64,000 nt of DNA from Paenibacillus_E sp042676385. Lineage in GTDB: Bacteria; Bacillota; Bacilli; Paenibacillales; NBRC-103111. This document shows positions 8,835-17,728 of the stretch, in pieces. Position 1 is the stretch's first letter. Each line of letters starts with the position of its first letter. The stretch is from assembly GCF_042676385.1 (NCBI RefSeq), contig NZ_JBHTHA010000050.1, positions 1-64,000 on the forward strand, in the 5' to 3' direction. Below the pieces are notes generated by a model. It saw only the letters and a program-made list of their open reading frames with translations. It was not told the DNA's origin and did no database searches. Made by a program: the position numbers and the translations under genes.

Positions 8835-9728
8835 TTACCACAACCCCCCGTCTGAAACTTTTCTTGACAACTTATTAAAAATGTAAACCAGAATAAATCC
8901 GATAACCGATTGGAATAAACCGACGGCAGTTGCGAAACTATACTGCGCTTGCTGAATACCTGTCCGGAATACATAAGTATCCAGGATATCCCCTACGCTA
9001 TAAGTCATTGGCGTCTGCAGATTGAACACTTGATCAAAGCCCAAATCCAAGAAGTTGCCGATTTCCAGCAAAAGCAAGACCAATACGGTAGGCAGCAGCA
9101 GCGGAAATGTAACGTGGCGGATTTGCTTGAACCGGGATGCTCCGTCAATCATCGCAGATTCATACAGCTGCGGGTCTATCGAGCTGATTGCGGCCATATA
9201 GACGACAGTTCCCCACCCCGCATCTTTCCAGATGGAAGTAAGCACATAAACAATACGGAAATAGGAGCTCTCCTGCATGACCAGGATGGGATCCTGATGA
9301 AACCATCCAATCACCACGTTAAACAATCCGCTTAGAGAGAACAAATCAAATACAATTCCGGCGACGATAACCCATGATAGAAAATGTGGAACATAGAGAG
9401 CCGTTTGAATCCCTTTCTTCAGAGCGGATTTCCGGATTTCGTTGATCATGAGCGCGAGCAGGACGGGCACTGGGAACACAATCACAATTCGCAGAAATCC
9501 AAGCATCAATGTATTACTAAACACCCTGATAAAATCGGGATAGTGGAACAGGGCTTCGAAATTTTTGAAGCCAACCCAAGGGCTATCCAGAAAACCTTTG
9601 AATACAGAATAGTTCTGGAAAGCGATTACGGAACCAGCCAGCGGAATGTATTTAAAAACAATTAGAAATACAATGCCCGGTATGGCCATCACATACAGTG
9701 GCCAAAACACCCTCATTCGATAGATCAA
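8835..9728 (-). CDS. Sugar ABC transporter permease (LplB/YteP-type), locus A
   Basis: A 297-aa permease with six membrane segments and the EAA loop YESAMIDGASRFKQIRHVTFP at about residue 186 onward (key residues G and the following LLLPT). The ending NKLSRKVSDGGLW is typical of the LplB/YteP group. The start is TTG at 9728, supported by AGGGGG 7 nt upstream; the next ATG is too far from that site. It is the first gene of the transport unit and lies directly downstream of the promoter and cre site at 9756-9801. Confidence 0.88.
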   Translation of the reverse strand: MIYRMRVFWPLYVMAIPGIVFLIVFKYIPLAGSVIAFQNYSVFKGFLDSPWVGFKNFEALFHYPDFIRVFSNTLMLGFLRIVIVFPVPVLLALMINEIRKSALKKGIQTALYVPHFLSWVIVAGIVFDLFSLSGLFNVVIGWFHQDPILVMQESSYFRIVYVLTSIWKDAGWGTVVYMAAISSIDPQLYESAMIDGASRFKQIRHVTFPLLLPTVLVLLLLEIGNFLDLGFDQVFNLQTPMTYSVGDILDTYVFRTGIQQAQYSFATAVGLFQSVIGFILVYIFNKLSRKVSDGGLW

Positions 9729-9755
9729 CTTGATTCCCCCTAATTTCTAGTTGCT

Positions 9756-9801
9756 TGTATTCGCTTACAAATAATATACCTTTAGGGGGAAAATTGCTCA
9801 A
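9756..9801 (-). promoter_or_regulatory. Promoter with overlapping cre (CcpA) site for locus A transporter
   Basis: On the minus strand, -35 TTGAGC (9796-9801), a 17-nt spacer and -10 TATATT (9773-9778) are followed at once by TTGTAAGCGAATACA (9756-9770). That 15-mer fits the CcpA consensus WTGNAANCGNWNNCW at every position. A CcpA site at the transcription start would block initiation when preferred sugars such as glucose are present. Confidence 0.7.
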
Positions 9802-9847
9802 AGGGTCGTTTTTAAGTATTTACTAGGTCATTTTATAGATATAAAAA

Positions 9848-9883
9848 AAGCCCCTTCGCCTTCGGAACATGGCGATGGGCCTT
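9848..9883 (-). terminator. Terminator after YesN-type regulator A
   Basis: A 13-bp stem with two mismatches, followed on the minus strand by seven T. It starts a few nucleotides after the stop codon of the response regulator gene and separates the regulatory genes from the transporter promoter. Confidence 0.8.
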
Positions 9884-9889
9884 CTACAT

Positions 9890-11464
9890 TTAGTTCTTCA
9901 GGACGTTCTTCCGGTATTCGCTCGGCTTGAAGCCCGTTAGCTTCTCAAACTGCCTGGCAAAATACTGCGTATCCGAGTAACCTACCTTCTCGCAAATTTC
10001 ATACACCTTAAGATCTGTCTTCTCAAGCAGTTCTTTCGCCTTATTAATGCGAATTTGTGCTAGAAAATTCAAATAGGTGTCCCCTGATTTTTGTTTGAAC
10101 AGTTGGCTTAAATAATAGGGATTGATGAAAAATCGGGCCGAAAGCTCCGCCAAGCTGATGGATTCATTGTAGTGTTCGGTTACGTATTTCTTGATTTCTG
10201 CAATGATATCTTTCTTCTTGGTAATATGATGTTCCAATTTAAATGTAATAATTCCTCGAATAACCTCAACCATCCACTCTTCCAGACGCTCAAGTGTCCG
10301 AAACCGCGAAATCGCCTCCAGCGAAAGGATATGGCGCCCCAGAAGCTCGTTCTGTTGCAACTGCTGGAAGGACATCTTGCGTACACTCGACAATAAAATA
10401 TTCAAGCACTGTAACTGGAGGTTGGTCGGGCTTATATTGCGCTCTGCTTCCATACGCCCAAAAATTTCTCGAATGAGGTTCACGCATTCCTGTTCATCCG
10501 TATTGTCCAAAGCGACCTCAAGCTTCTCAATCAACGCTTCCGGGATGGTAAGGCGCCCTCCCATCAAGTTCACGATATCAGGGTATGGAATCACAGCCCC
10601 GTCTCCCTGGATGACCTTATAGCCTAAGGCGTGACGAGCCTCCTCGAAGGATAAGCTGATCTCAACTGCCTGTTCCTTAACTGTTCCAACGCCAGCAGTC
10701 ATCGTCTTTTGCAGCTCCCGAAATACCTCTTCCTTCAGGCTATGAATGGCATGAACCAGCTCATTGTGCTCAATAACCCCGCTATCCGTTACTAATATTG
10801 CGATTTGAAGGACGGAATATCGGAACCGATACACGCCTTGGTACTGCTTGTGTAACAACTGATCCACCTGGCTAAATATCACATTCAATTCGTACTCCGT
10901 CAAGGCATTTTGGCTATTGTCAAACTCCAAAAGTGCGCAGGCGTATCTGGTTTGTTCCATCGGAATACGAGCTAACCGCAGCAACTCGCTCACATAAATG
11001 GGGTTATCGCTGCTAGCGTCGACGATGTCACATAGCGTGCTGTTCAGCATACGGTTTCTGAGGTTGTCCACCTCTTGCATTTTGGCCCGTTCTTCCCGAA
11101 TTACCTCCATCACCTTATAGACGCAATCCCGCAACTCCTCTTCTTCCACCGGCTTGTTGATGTAAAATTGAACTCCGAGCCGCATGCCTTTGCGCGCGTA
11201 CTCGAAGTCCGCGTATCCGCTCAGCAGAATGAATTTAGCCTGACAATCGGCGTCTTTCAGCTTCGCGATCATTTCTAAACCGTCTGCATGCGGCATCCGA
11301 ATATCCGTAATCACGATATCCGGACTAAGCTCTTGAATCAAACTCACACCTTCCAAACCGTTGTAAGCTTCCCCAATAATCTCGCATTCTGGGATATAGC
11401 GGCCAATTATTTTTTTCAACCCTTCCACAATGCCTTTCTCGTCATCCACCAAGAACACTTTCAT
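9890..11464 (-). CDS. Response regulator, YesN-type (receiver + AraC HTH), locus A
   Basis: A 524-aa cytoplasmic regulator. The receiver domain (1-120) holds the acidic pair DDE near residue 7, the phosphorylation aspartate at about 54 (VITDIRMPHADG) and the conserved lysine in INKPVEEEEL. A long linker is followed by a C-terminal AraC helix-turn-helix (about 425-524; GYSDTQYFARQFEKLTGFKP). Start 11464 is chosen since GGGAGGT lies just upstream, seven codons inside the longest frame. It follows its kinase by 41 bp and probably activates the adjacent importer when the kinase senses a sugar. Confidence 0.9.
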   Translation of the reverse strand: MKVFLVDDEKGIVEGLKKIIGRYIPECEIIGEAYNGLEGVSLIQELSPDIVITDIRMPHADGLEMIAKLKDADCQAKFILLSGYADFEYARKGMRLGVQFYINKPVEEEELRDCVYKVMEVIREERAKMQEVDNLRNRMLNSTLCDIVDASSDNPIYVSELLRLARIPMEQTRYACALLEFDNSQNALTEYELNVIFSQVDQLLHKQYQGVYRFRYSVLQIAILVTDSGVIEHNELVHAIHSLKEEVFRELQKTMTAGVGTVKEQAVEISLSFEEARHALGYKVIQGDGAVIPYPDIVNLMGGRLTIPEALIEKLEVALDNTDEQECVNLIREIFGRMEAERNISPTNLQLQCLNILLSSVRKMSFQQLQQNELLGRHILSLEAISRFRTLERLEEWMVEVIRGIITFKLEHHITKKKDIIAEIKKYVTEHYNESISLAELSARFFINPYYLSQLFKQKSGDTYLNFLAQIRINKAKELLEKTDLKVYEICEKVGYSDTQYFARQFEKLTGFKPSEYRKNVLKN

Positions 11465-11505
11465 ACAAGGTACCTCCCTCTCCATGCCGTACCTCCGGCG
11501 CCAAA

Positions 11506-13323
11506 TTATCGTTTGGGGATATGAATCTCGATCGTTGTTCCGCTTCCTTGTTCCGAGTAAACTTTTAAATAATACTGATTGCCGTAATGCAATTTAATGC
11601 GTTCCGCGATATTTTTGAGACCAAGCCCATGGCCTATCATTTCACCAGACTGCTCCATCTTGTACTTGTTCGATTCTACCTCCTCCAGCAGAGCGCACAT
11701 TTCCTCCTGCTTGTCCTGAGGCATGCCGATGCCGTCATCCATAATCCGAATGAAAATCCCTTCGTCCTCCGTCCAAGAACCTTCTATCACGATATTCAAG
11801 AACTGGCTATAATCCCGGAAACCGTGGCTAATGCTGTTCTCCACAATTGGCTGGAAAACAAGGGGGATGATGCTGCATTCCAACATTTCATCTGGAAGCC
11901 GGGTATCCAGACGGAACCTATCGTCGAACCGGATATTCTGAAGCTTCAAATAATTGATCGTATATTCCAGTTCATCCTTGATTGAATGTTTTCTGCCTTC
12001 CTTGCCTAGAACAAGCCGGAACATACGCGCAAGAATTTTAATCATGCCGGCTACCTCGTCGTCCTCCTTCACCAGTGCCTTCATGCGTATCGACTCCAAC
12101 GTGTTGTACAACATATGCGGGTTGATCTGGTTCTGAAGCGCAAGAAACTTGGCTTGCCGCTGCTTGATCTCCGCAATATATACATCTTCGATCAATGTTC
12201 GGATCGTGACGATCATCTTGTTATAGCTGTTGACTAGACTTCCGATCTCATCATGTGCCTGCACCCTTTCGATAGGCATATACTGTCCGGCCTCGGCCTG
12301 CATCATGCTCCGCCGCAAGCTTTTGATCGGCTTGGTAATTGCATAGTTTAGACCTAACGAAACGAAAACCATGATTACAAATCCCGTCAGGATCACGATT
12401 CCTGTTACAACTTGAATCTTTCGAATCCTCAGCAACAGTTTCTGACGGGGAATTTCCGTCTTAATGATCAGTTTCCCTAATTTCGTACCGCCGGTGATTA
12501 CGATGCGTTCTTTGTCACTCACATCCTTGGTATAATCGACCCCTGAATCCAAAACATGCTTCCAGGATGCCCGGCCGCTAGCCGCATCAGAATGATAGAC
12601 CGTTTCACCTGAAGCATTGCTGATAATCACACTCATATCGTATTTATCCCGAGCCAACACAAAATCAGGATTCGGCGCCAGAAGCGTGAACGGATCAAGA
12701 TCGATGAGAAGCCATCCGGCAAACGCCCCGTCGGAGGTCAGCAGCACCCTTCCCACAGTAACAATAGCACCGACCCCTTTATCCTCGTAATAGGAGCGAT
12801 CGTGCAATCCCGTTACAAAAAACGTTTCGTCCGAGTTTCGAGGCTGCTTGTACCACTCTTTGGACAATAGCGCGCTTTCATTTACTGTGCTTGTTGTATT
12901 CGTAATTTGGTAGACCGTGTTATTGGGGCTTACAAGCATCACAGTATCTATCTCTGGCTTGAGCAGAGCAACCCGCCTCAAAATGCTCCGGACTGTTTCA
13001 TTTTGGAGGATCAACTCATCCATCGACATTTTCTTACTATCCCTAAGCCTGGAGATGAAATCTTTATCTACCAAAACTGACTTGGTGATTTTGTCGTATT
13101 CTTGCATAAGTTGATCCAATGAATTCTGAATTTGTGACGTATATAAGGTGGCGAACTCTTGGGAGGAATCTTCGAGACCCGCAACCGATTGACTGTAAAT
13201 AAGTGTACTTACAACAAGAACTGGAATCACGCAGCCTAGTAAGTACCCGCCCATCAGCTTATTCTGGAGCTTCATGTTTCTTATTGTCGAGACTATTCTT
13301 CGTATCCAACAGATGTGCAACAT
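11506..13323 (-). CDS. Sensor histidine kinase, YesM-type, locus A
   Basis: A 605-aa membrane kinase. One membrane segment near residues 25-45 and a second near 310-330 flank an extracellular Cache-like sensor. A HAMP linker (about 335-385) leads to the His_kinase domain with the phospho-acceptor in NQINPHMLYNTLES (His near 401), and the ATPase domain with DDGIGMP and GHGLGLKN near the end. This layout is the YesM family. The gene is directly upstream of its YesN-type partner. The sugar signal is not evident from sequence. Confidence 0.9.
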   Translation of the reverse strand: MLHICWIRRIVSTIRNMKLQNKLMGGYLLGCVIPVLVVSTLIYSQSVAGLEDSSQEFATLYTSQIQNSLDQLMQEYDKITKSVLVDKDFISRLRDSKKMSMDELILQNETVRSILRRVALLKPEIDTVMLVSPNNTVYQITNTTSTVNESALLSKEWYKQPRNSDETFFVTGLHDRSYYEDKGVGAIVTVGRVLLTSDGAFAGWLLIDLDPFTLLAPNPDFVLARDKYDMSVIISNASGETVYHSDAASGRASWKHVLDSGVDYTKDVSDKERIVITGGTKLGKLIIKTEIPRQKLLLRIRKIQVVTGIVILTGFVIMVFVSLGLNYAITKPIKSLRRSMMQAEAGQYMPIERVQAHDEIGSLVNSYNKMIVTIRTLIEDVYIAEIKQRQAKFLALQNQINPHMLYNTLESIRMKALVKEDDEVAGMIKILARMFRLVLGKEGRKHSIKDELEYTINYLKLQNIRFDDRFRLDTRLPDEMLECSIIPLVFQPIVENSISHGFRDYSQFLNIVIEGSWTEDEGIFIRIMDDGIGMPQDKQEEMCALLEEVESNKYKMEQSGEMIGHGLGLKNIAERIKLHYGNQYYLKVYSEQGSGTTIEIHIPKR

Positions 13324-13493
13324 TTACGTCACTTCCTCGGCTTTATGTCGTCTACTCTTATTGTACGTGTATCAATTAAACAACGCGAACAAATATTTAT
13401 TAAATGGACCGGCTTCATAAGCATGTTCACATTTTTTTCCGCATGATGAAATACAATGGAAGTATTTGATTAAACAGGAGGACATGATACCCA

Positions 13494-15032
13494 ATGTCAC
13501 AACCGTCGCAAGCCTTCATGAGAGGTACGTTATTCTTATCCGTCGCCGCGTTTATTAACCGCATACTGGGCTTCATCAGCGGGATGTTCGTAGCCAGGGT
13601 GTTGGGTGCGGAAGGAATCGGCCTGTTGATGATGGCGCATCCCCTGGTTCCGCTGGTCATCACAATTACGGAGCTGGGCCTGCCGGTAGCCATCTCCAAG
13701 CTGGTCGCTGAGGCCGATGCCCGCGGAGATCGGGCCAAGGTGAGACGCATCCTGCATGTCTCCCTGTTCGTCACCGGCTTCCTGAGTGTCACGCTGACGA
13801 CCCTCTCCCTGCTTGGCTCGGAATGGATCGCAGCCTTACTGCTCAGCGATCAGCGCGCTTATTACGCCATGCTCGCGATCACGCCCATTGCGCCGATCGT
13901 TGCTGTTTCAGCGGTTCTGAAGGGCTACTTCCGCGGGAAGCAGCGGATGCTCACCATCGCCGCCTCCGATGTATTGGAGAACACCGTACAGATCGCATGT
14001 GTGCTGGCCTTGGTGCACGTCTTGCTGCCCTACGGCGTTGCCTATGCCGCCGCCGGCGCTATGGCCGCCTCGGTGGTGAGCGAGATCAGCAGTCTGCTGT
14101 TTCTACTGGCAAGTTACAAGATGCGCGGTGAAGCCAAACTGCCGGGAGAGACATGGGCTGCCCACCTTCGGAATGGCCGATCGACCCTCACGGAGCTGCT
14201 TCGGATTGGCTTGCCGACTACCGGCAATGGTGTGATTCACTCGCTCTACGGTGCCTTCCAGCCGCTGCTCATTACGACAAGCTTGGCAGCTGCCGGCATC
14301 AGTACGGCAATGGCTACCAAGCAGTTCGGCATGATCGCCGGATATGCTTTCCCACTGCTCTTCATGCCCAGCTTCATCACCCAATCCCTCTCCACTGCCC
14401 TCATCCCAGCCATCAGCGAAGCGGCTGCCAACAAGAACAGCCTGTTGATGCACAAAAGAATGGAGCAGGCCATGCGTCTGGGCTTTTTTATCGGGGCACC
14501 GGCCACCGTCATCCTGTTCGTTTGGGCCACGCCGCTCACCACCCTCATCTATGACGCGCCGGAAGTCGGCTTGCTGCTGAAGATCCTGGCACCAATGTTT
14601 TTCCTGCATTATTTCGATGCGCCGCTGCATGCCATTCTGCTGGGGCTCGGTCGTGCAAATGCCACCCTGTGGAATTACGTAATTACCACGGTGTTCAAGA
14701 TTGCAGCCATCTACGTGCTAGGCAGCCAGTTCGGCATTGTTGGAATCGCTTTTGCGCTGGGCTTGAGCATTGTGCTCATCACTATGCTCAACTTCTACTC
14801 GATCTCCGGCAGCATCGGGTTCTACTGGGATATCCGCCCTTATGTGAGGGTCACTTTCTCTATGATCATCATGGTTCTTTGCGGGCAGTGGGCGATCAGG
14901 TACCTGGATGGCTTGGACCTTCCAATGCTGTGGAACGCCCTCGGTTCCCTCATCTTCTCGTTGCTCGCATACTTCGCCGCCCTGTTTCTGACAAACGCCT
15001 GGAGTCGGAAGAGTAGAAAAATCTATTCATAA
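13494..15032 (+). CDS. SpoVB/MurJ-like polysaccharide flippase
   Basis: A 512-aa protein with about 14 hydrophobic segments. The start (FMRGTLFLSVAAFINRILGF) and the block FVARVLGAEGIGLLMMAHP match the stage V sporulation protein B / polysaccharide biosynthesis branch of the MOP flippase superfamily, which moves lipid-linked sugar precursors across the membrane. In Bacillus, SpoVB is needed for spore cortex; Paenibacillus genomes usually hold several paralogues, so the exact role is uncertain. A GGAGG site lies 12 nt before the ATG, a somewhat long spacing. It is a single-gene unit ended by the hairpin at 15041. Confidence 0.85.
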   Translation: MSQPSQAFMRGTLFLSVAAFINRILGFISGMFVARVLGAEGIGLLMMAHPLVPLVITITELGLPVAISKLVAEADARGDRAKVRRILHVSLFVTGFLSVTLTTLSLLGSEWIAALLLSDQRAYYAMLAITPIAPIVAVSAVLKGYFRGKQRMLTIAASDVLENTVQIACVLALVHVLLPYGVAYAAAGAMAASVVSEISSLLFLLASYKMRGEAKLPGETWAAHLRNGRSTLTELLRIGLPTTGNGVIHSLYGAFQPLLITTSLAAAGISTAMATKQFGMIAGYAFPLLFMPSFITQSLSTALIPAISEAAANKNSLLMHKRMEQAMRLGFFIGAPATVILFVWATPLTTLIYDAPEVGLLLKILAPMFFLHYFDAPLHAILLGLGRANATLWNYVITTVFKIAAIYVLGSQFGIVGIAFALGLSIVLITMLNFYSISGSIGFYWDIRPYVRVTFSMIIMVLCGQWAIRYLDGLDLPMLWNALGSLIFSLLAYFAALFLTNAWSRKSRKIYS

Positions 15033-15040
15033 ATGGCAGA

Positions 15041-15081
15041 AACAGCGGCAGCTCTGTACGAAAGACAGAGCTGCCGCTGTT
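15041..15081. terminator. Bidirectional terminator between convergent genes
   Basis: A perfect 17-bp stem (15041-15057 with 15065-15081) with a 7-nt loop lies between the flippase stop codon and the stop codon of the small gene on the other strand. It can serve both. Confidence 0.8.
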
Positions 15082-15418
15082 ACTTTAGAAATCCTAGTTT
15101 CCGACCCCTATTGTCGCGGATTCTTGTAAATGCCGTACTTATTTCTGATGTGCCCCCTACAAGAAAACGATTTTTCAACAGACAAGAACTGGCGTCGGCA
15201 AAACTTTTTCCTACAGCGATTAATGGAGTGCATGGTTCGGCACTTCCTGTGATTGAGAAATTAGTGATCGTTCCCCTTCTTTTTCCGGTTAAAATGACAA
15301 AATCTCTTTCTATTCTGCGACGACGTTTACAACCTTTTCCAACCCTGACACTAACCATAGGAGTTTTACTAGCGGGTTTGTTGCGTTTCTTCCCGCCGCA
15401 TCCACACGAACATGGCAT
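15080..15418 (-). CDS. Hypothetical small basic protein
   Basis: A 112-aa protein with a cysteine cluster at the N terminus (MPCSCGCGGKKR) and a strongly basic, serine-rich body (GKGCKRRRRIERDF). AAGAAGGTG lies 7 nt before the ATG and a strong terminator follows the stop codon, which together favour a real gene over the overlapping frame on the other strand. No domain is recognised. The small size and Cys/Arg content would suit a spore- or nucleic-acid-associated protein, but that is only a guess. Confidence 0.45.
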   Translation of the reverse strand: MPCSCGCGGKKRNKPASKTPMVSVRVGKGCKRRRRIERDFVILTGKRRGTITNFSITGSAEPCTPLIAVGKSFADASSCLLKNRFLVGGTSEISTAFTRIRDNRGRKLGFLK

Positions 15419-15718
15419 TCTGATACACCTTCTTAATCAAATTAAATTATGATGCATCGTATGTAATAGTTGGTTCATGTGCGTAGACAAGTATCACGGC
15501 TTGTTGAACATAACTGACCGTTTAATCCCGTCCCGCTCTGTTGATCATCCGTCGGGAACGAGACAAAGTTGTTGCCACCGATAAATAACAAGAACTTGAC
15601 CCGATAATAAATAAAGCCCGCAATTTAAGCAGACTTCATTCGGCTAATGTTCTTGTCAACCGGCACATGGCTGTGACAAGCCAGGTTAAGAGATCTTGAG
15701 CTTTTTTTGTTTATAAAC
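15419..15718. other. Intergenic region, no gene recognised
   Basis: No convincing coding region was found. On the minus strand a short frame reads FIGGNNFVSFPTDDQQSG, which looks protein-like but has no start or recognisable family. An AGATCT-centred imperfect inverted repeat followed by seven T lies near 15690-15715. Confidence 0.4.
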
Positions 15719-16162
15719 TTAAAACGTATTATATACATTTTCACATTCTGCTCCGGTCGGTTCATAAAAACAGTGCTTCTTCCATCGTCCTACGAGCGGC
15801 TGATTATACCAAGTTGGCGGACATGGTCCGGGATTTTCGAACGTTCCTGGACGGAAATACCATAGCGAGAATTTGCCTGGCCAATTCCGCTCCCCATTCA
15901 CAGCCCGTTGCGCCAGACGGCGTTCCTTCTCTCTAGCGTTTTGATAGTACAAACCATGTTGCAACGCTTCGAACGCATGCGGTTGGTTGATCATTTTGGG
16001 AATTGTCCGGATTCCTTTAAAATCGGAGCAATTCGCTCTTATTCGGTTAATGCCAACATTTCCAACAAGGAGCATGCCCATTTCGCCTTCGGTCTCAGCT
16101 TCAGCTCGAAGCAACCTTGCCAGCATATCAATATCCTGTTTCCTGGCTCTTACGACTGCCAT
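15719..16162 (-). CDS. Cell wall hydrolase, CwlJ/SleB family
   Basis: A 147-aa protein made almost entirely of the Hydrolase_2 (SleB/CwlJ) domain. ARLLRAEAETEGEMGMLLVG near the N terminus carries the glutamate expected to be catalytic, and GNVGINRI follows as in CwlJ proteins. There is no signal peptide, as in CwlJ itself, which is made in the mother cell and placed in the spore coat to break cortex peptidoglycan at germination. AGAGGTG lies ahead of the ATG. It is monocistronic. Confidence 0.85.
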   Translation of the reverse strand: MAVVRARKQDIDMLARLLRAEAETEGEMGMLLVGNVGINRIRANCSDFKGIRTIPKMINQPHAFEALQHGLYYQNAREKERRLAQRAVNGERNWPGKFSLWYFRPGTFENPGPCPPTWYNQPLVGRWKKHCFYEPTGAECENVYNTF

Positions 16163-16264
16163 TGGCTCACCTCTTTAGATTTCTAGACTCATTATATTGT
16201 AGGTGAAGCGGATGTGTTACTCTGGCAAAATAGAGTGCGATAATAAATAGCCGTGGAATATAAT

Positions 16265-16875
16265 CTACTTTGTAGCCACTATCATGAACCTCTTGGAATT
16301 TGAGCAAATTCCCTTTGGTGTTCGATTTCTTTTAATGAAATCGTTCAGAAGATGAAAGTCCTCTTCAGCCTGACCAAAGCGGGGAATGATTGGTGTATGT
16401 TACTTCCCGCGACCAAAAGTTCTTTTTAAGTTCAACTTATCAGCTTCACTTACTTGTTGCGTCAAAAAAATTCCACCATTTTTTATCACCCGGGCGACTT
16501 CATTTGAGGAGAATGGTGCGTGACAGCAAGAAATTACATCAAAGAAACCAGAAGGAAATTGCAAAGAGTCAAAGGGCATTTGGGTGAATCGAAAGTTGGA
16601 CACATTTGCATTATGAAGGTTGGATTGAGCAGCTTCCATCATTCCACTCGATATATCAATCCCAATCACGAACAGCAAATGGGAAGCTATTTTTAATACA
16701 TTTTCGCCCCCGCCTGTTCCGATGTCTAGAAGAACATCCGAGCTTTTACAGCTTTTATTACTTCTTCATAAAAATCCCACTGAATCCCTTCAGACGTTAC
16801 CTGCAAATGGCTAAAATCCCAGCCGTTTATTTTTCCAACCTTATCATAAAAATCTTGATATTCTAACTCATTCAT
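16265..16875 (-). pseudogene. SAM-dependent methyltransferase remnant (frameshift and internal deletion)
   Basis: An AAGGTGG ribosome binding site and ATG at 16875 start MNELEYQDFYDKVGKINGWD. Near 16744 one A is missing from an A-tract, so the frame must shift to read SSDVLLDIGTGGGENVLKIA, the SAM-binding motif I. The body then reads GIDISSGMMEAAQSNL (motif II) and continues to GGIFLTQQV. At 16402 a stop codon sits exactly at a join: GRGK, stop, then HTPIIPRFGQAEEDF and a normal C terminus NSKRFMIVATK in the same frame. In intact relatives roughly 50 residues separate these blocks. So both ends survive while a segment between them is gone. Confidence 0.85.
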
Positions 16876-17181
16876 TTATTGAATACCACCTTTCAAATGA
16901 TAAAAAGCCAAGTCACATTACAGTGTCTTGGCTTCACCTTTTGGAATGACTCCCACACTGATCTAAGCTTTAGTTTTCAGAAAAAGGGCATACTTCTCCC
17001 TTGATGGCTGGTACGCGTTTTTTCCAGCCCGAAAACTAATTACTTCGAACAATGCGGAAAGACAATTCCATTCACCCCATTTGAAAGAATGTAATTAGCA
17101 TAATTTATCCAAATAGCTATTGTAAAGATAGACTATCCTCCCGTTAGCACAACGCGGCTTACTATACCACATTCATCCAAT
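16876..17181. other. Intergenic region with one terminator
   Basis: Apart from the hairpin at 16906-16933 nothing coding was recognised between the methyltransferase remnant and the HxlR gene. Confidence 0.5.
16906..16933 (-). terminator. Rho-independent terminator
   Basis: An 11-bp stem with one T-T mismatch (AGCCAAG with CTTGGCT at the base) is followed on the minus strand by TTTTTA. It would end leftward transcripts, including any from the HxlR gene. Confidence 0.6.
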
Positions 17182-17550
17182 CTATACGATTAGATCGGAG
17201 AGACTACTAGTCGATTTCACTGGCAGCGCTCCCTTGATATATCGGTCGCCCCACTCGCACATTATGTCGATAATCGGCGCAAGTGATTCTCCCAAACTGC
17301 TCAATTCGTATACGACTTTCGGCGGGACTTGGTTATAAACCGTTCTGATAATAACACCATCCTCTTCCAATTCTCTCAGCTGCTGGGTCAGCATTTTTCG
17401 CGTGATGTTCGGTATAGCTTTTTGCAATTCGCCTGTTCGTTTGGCTCCGTAGGTCAAGTGACATAAAATCAGCGTTTTCCACTTGCCTCCAATAACATCT
17501 AGCGTAGCTTCCACCGGGATGTTATAGTGCCGATCCGGATTGGGTTTCAT
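17182..17550 (-). CDS. HxlR family transcriptional regulator
   Basis: A 122-aa winged-helix regulator. The opening YNIPVEATLDVIGGKWKTLI with LCHLTYGAKRTGEL and ITRKMLTQQLRELEEDGVI is diagnostic of the HxlR family (YodB, CatR, HypR relatives), which often senses quinones, aldehydes or disulfide stress. There is no cysteine equivalent to the Cys6 of YodB near the N terminus. AAAGGAGG precedes the ATG. It is divergent from an oxidoreductase pair, its probable targets, across a region with a likely operator. Confidence 0.9.
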   Translation of the reverse strand: MKPNPDRHYNIPVEATLDVIGGKWKTLILCHLTYGAKRTGELQKAIPNITRKMLTQQLRELEEDGVIIRTVYNQVPPKVVYELSSLGESLAPIIDIMCEWGDRYIKGALPVKSTSSLSDLIV

Positions 17551-17608
17551 GTTGCGTGCCTCCTTTCAGTAAAACGCGCGCGTATGCTTGAATTAATAGG
17601 AACCTTTT

Positions 17609-17623
17609 AGTACCTATGATACT
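17609..17623. promoter_or_regulatory. Candidate HxlR operator
   Basis: AGTACCTATGATACT is an imperfect palindrome (AGTA and TACT arms 7 nt apart) in the 178-bp gap between the HxlR gene and its divergent operon. A related element AGTGCGTACT lies near 17648. HxlR proteins commonly bind TACT/AGTA-type inverted repeats. Confidence 0.5.
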
Positions 17624-17728
17624 TTTAGGTGATAATGATACAAATTAGTGCGTACTTTTCTAATTTCATTATAAGATAGATAATTTCCTTATGCCACCGA
17701 TGGGCAATAAAATAAAGGAGGAATATTC

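Noticed and set aside
15033..15452. 139-aa frame on the plus strand directly after the flippase
   Set aside because: It starts one base after the flippase stop codon, runs through the terminator hairpin and lacks a ribosome binding site; the minus-strand frame has better signals.
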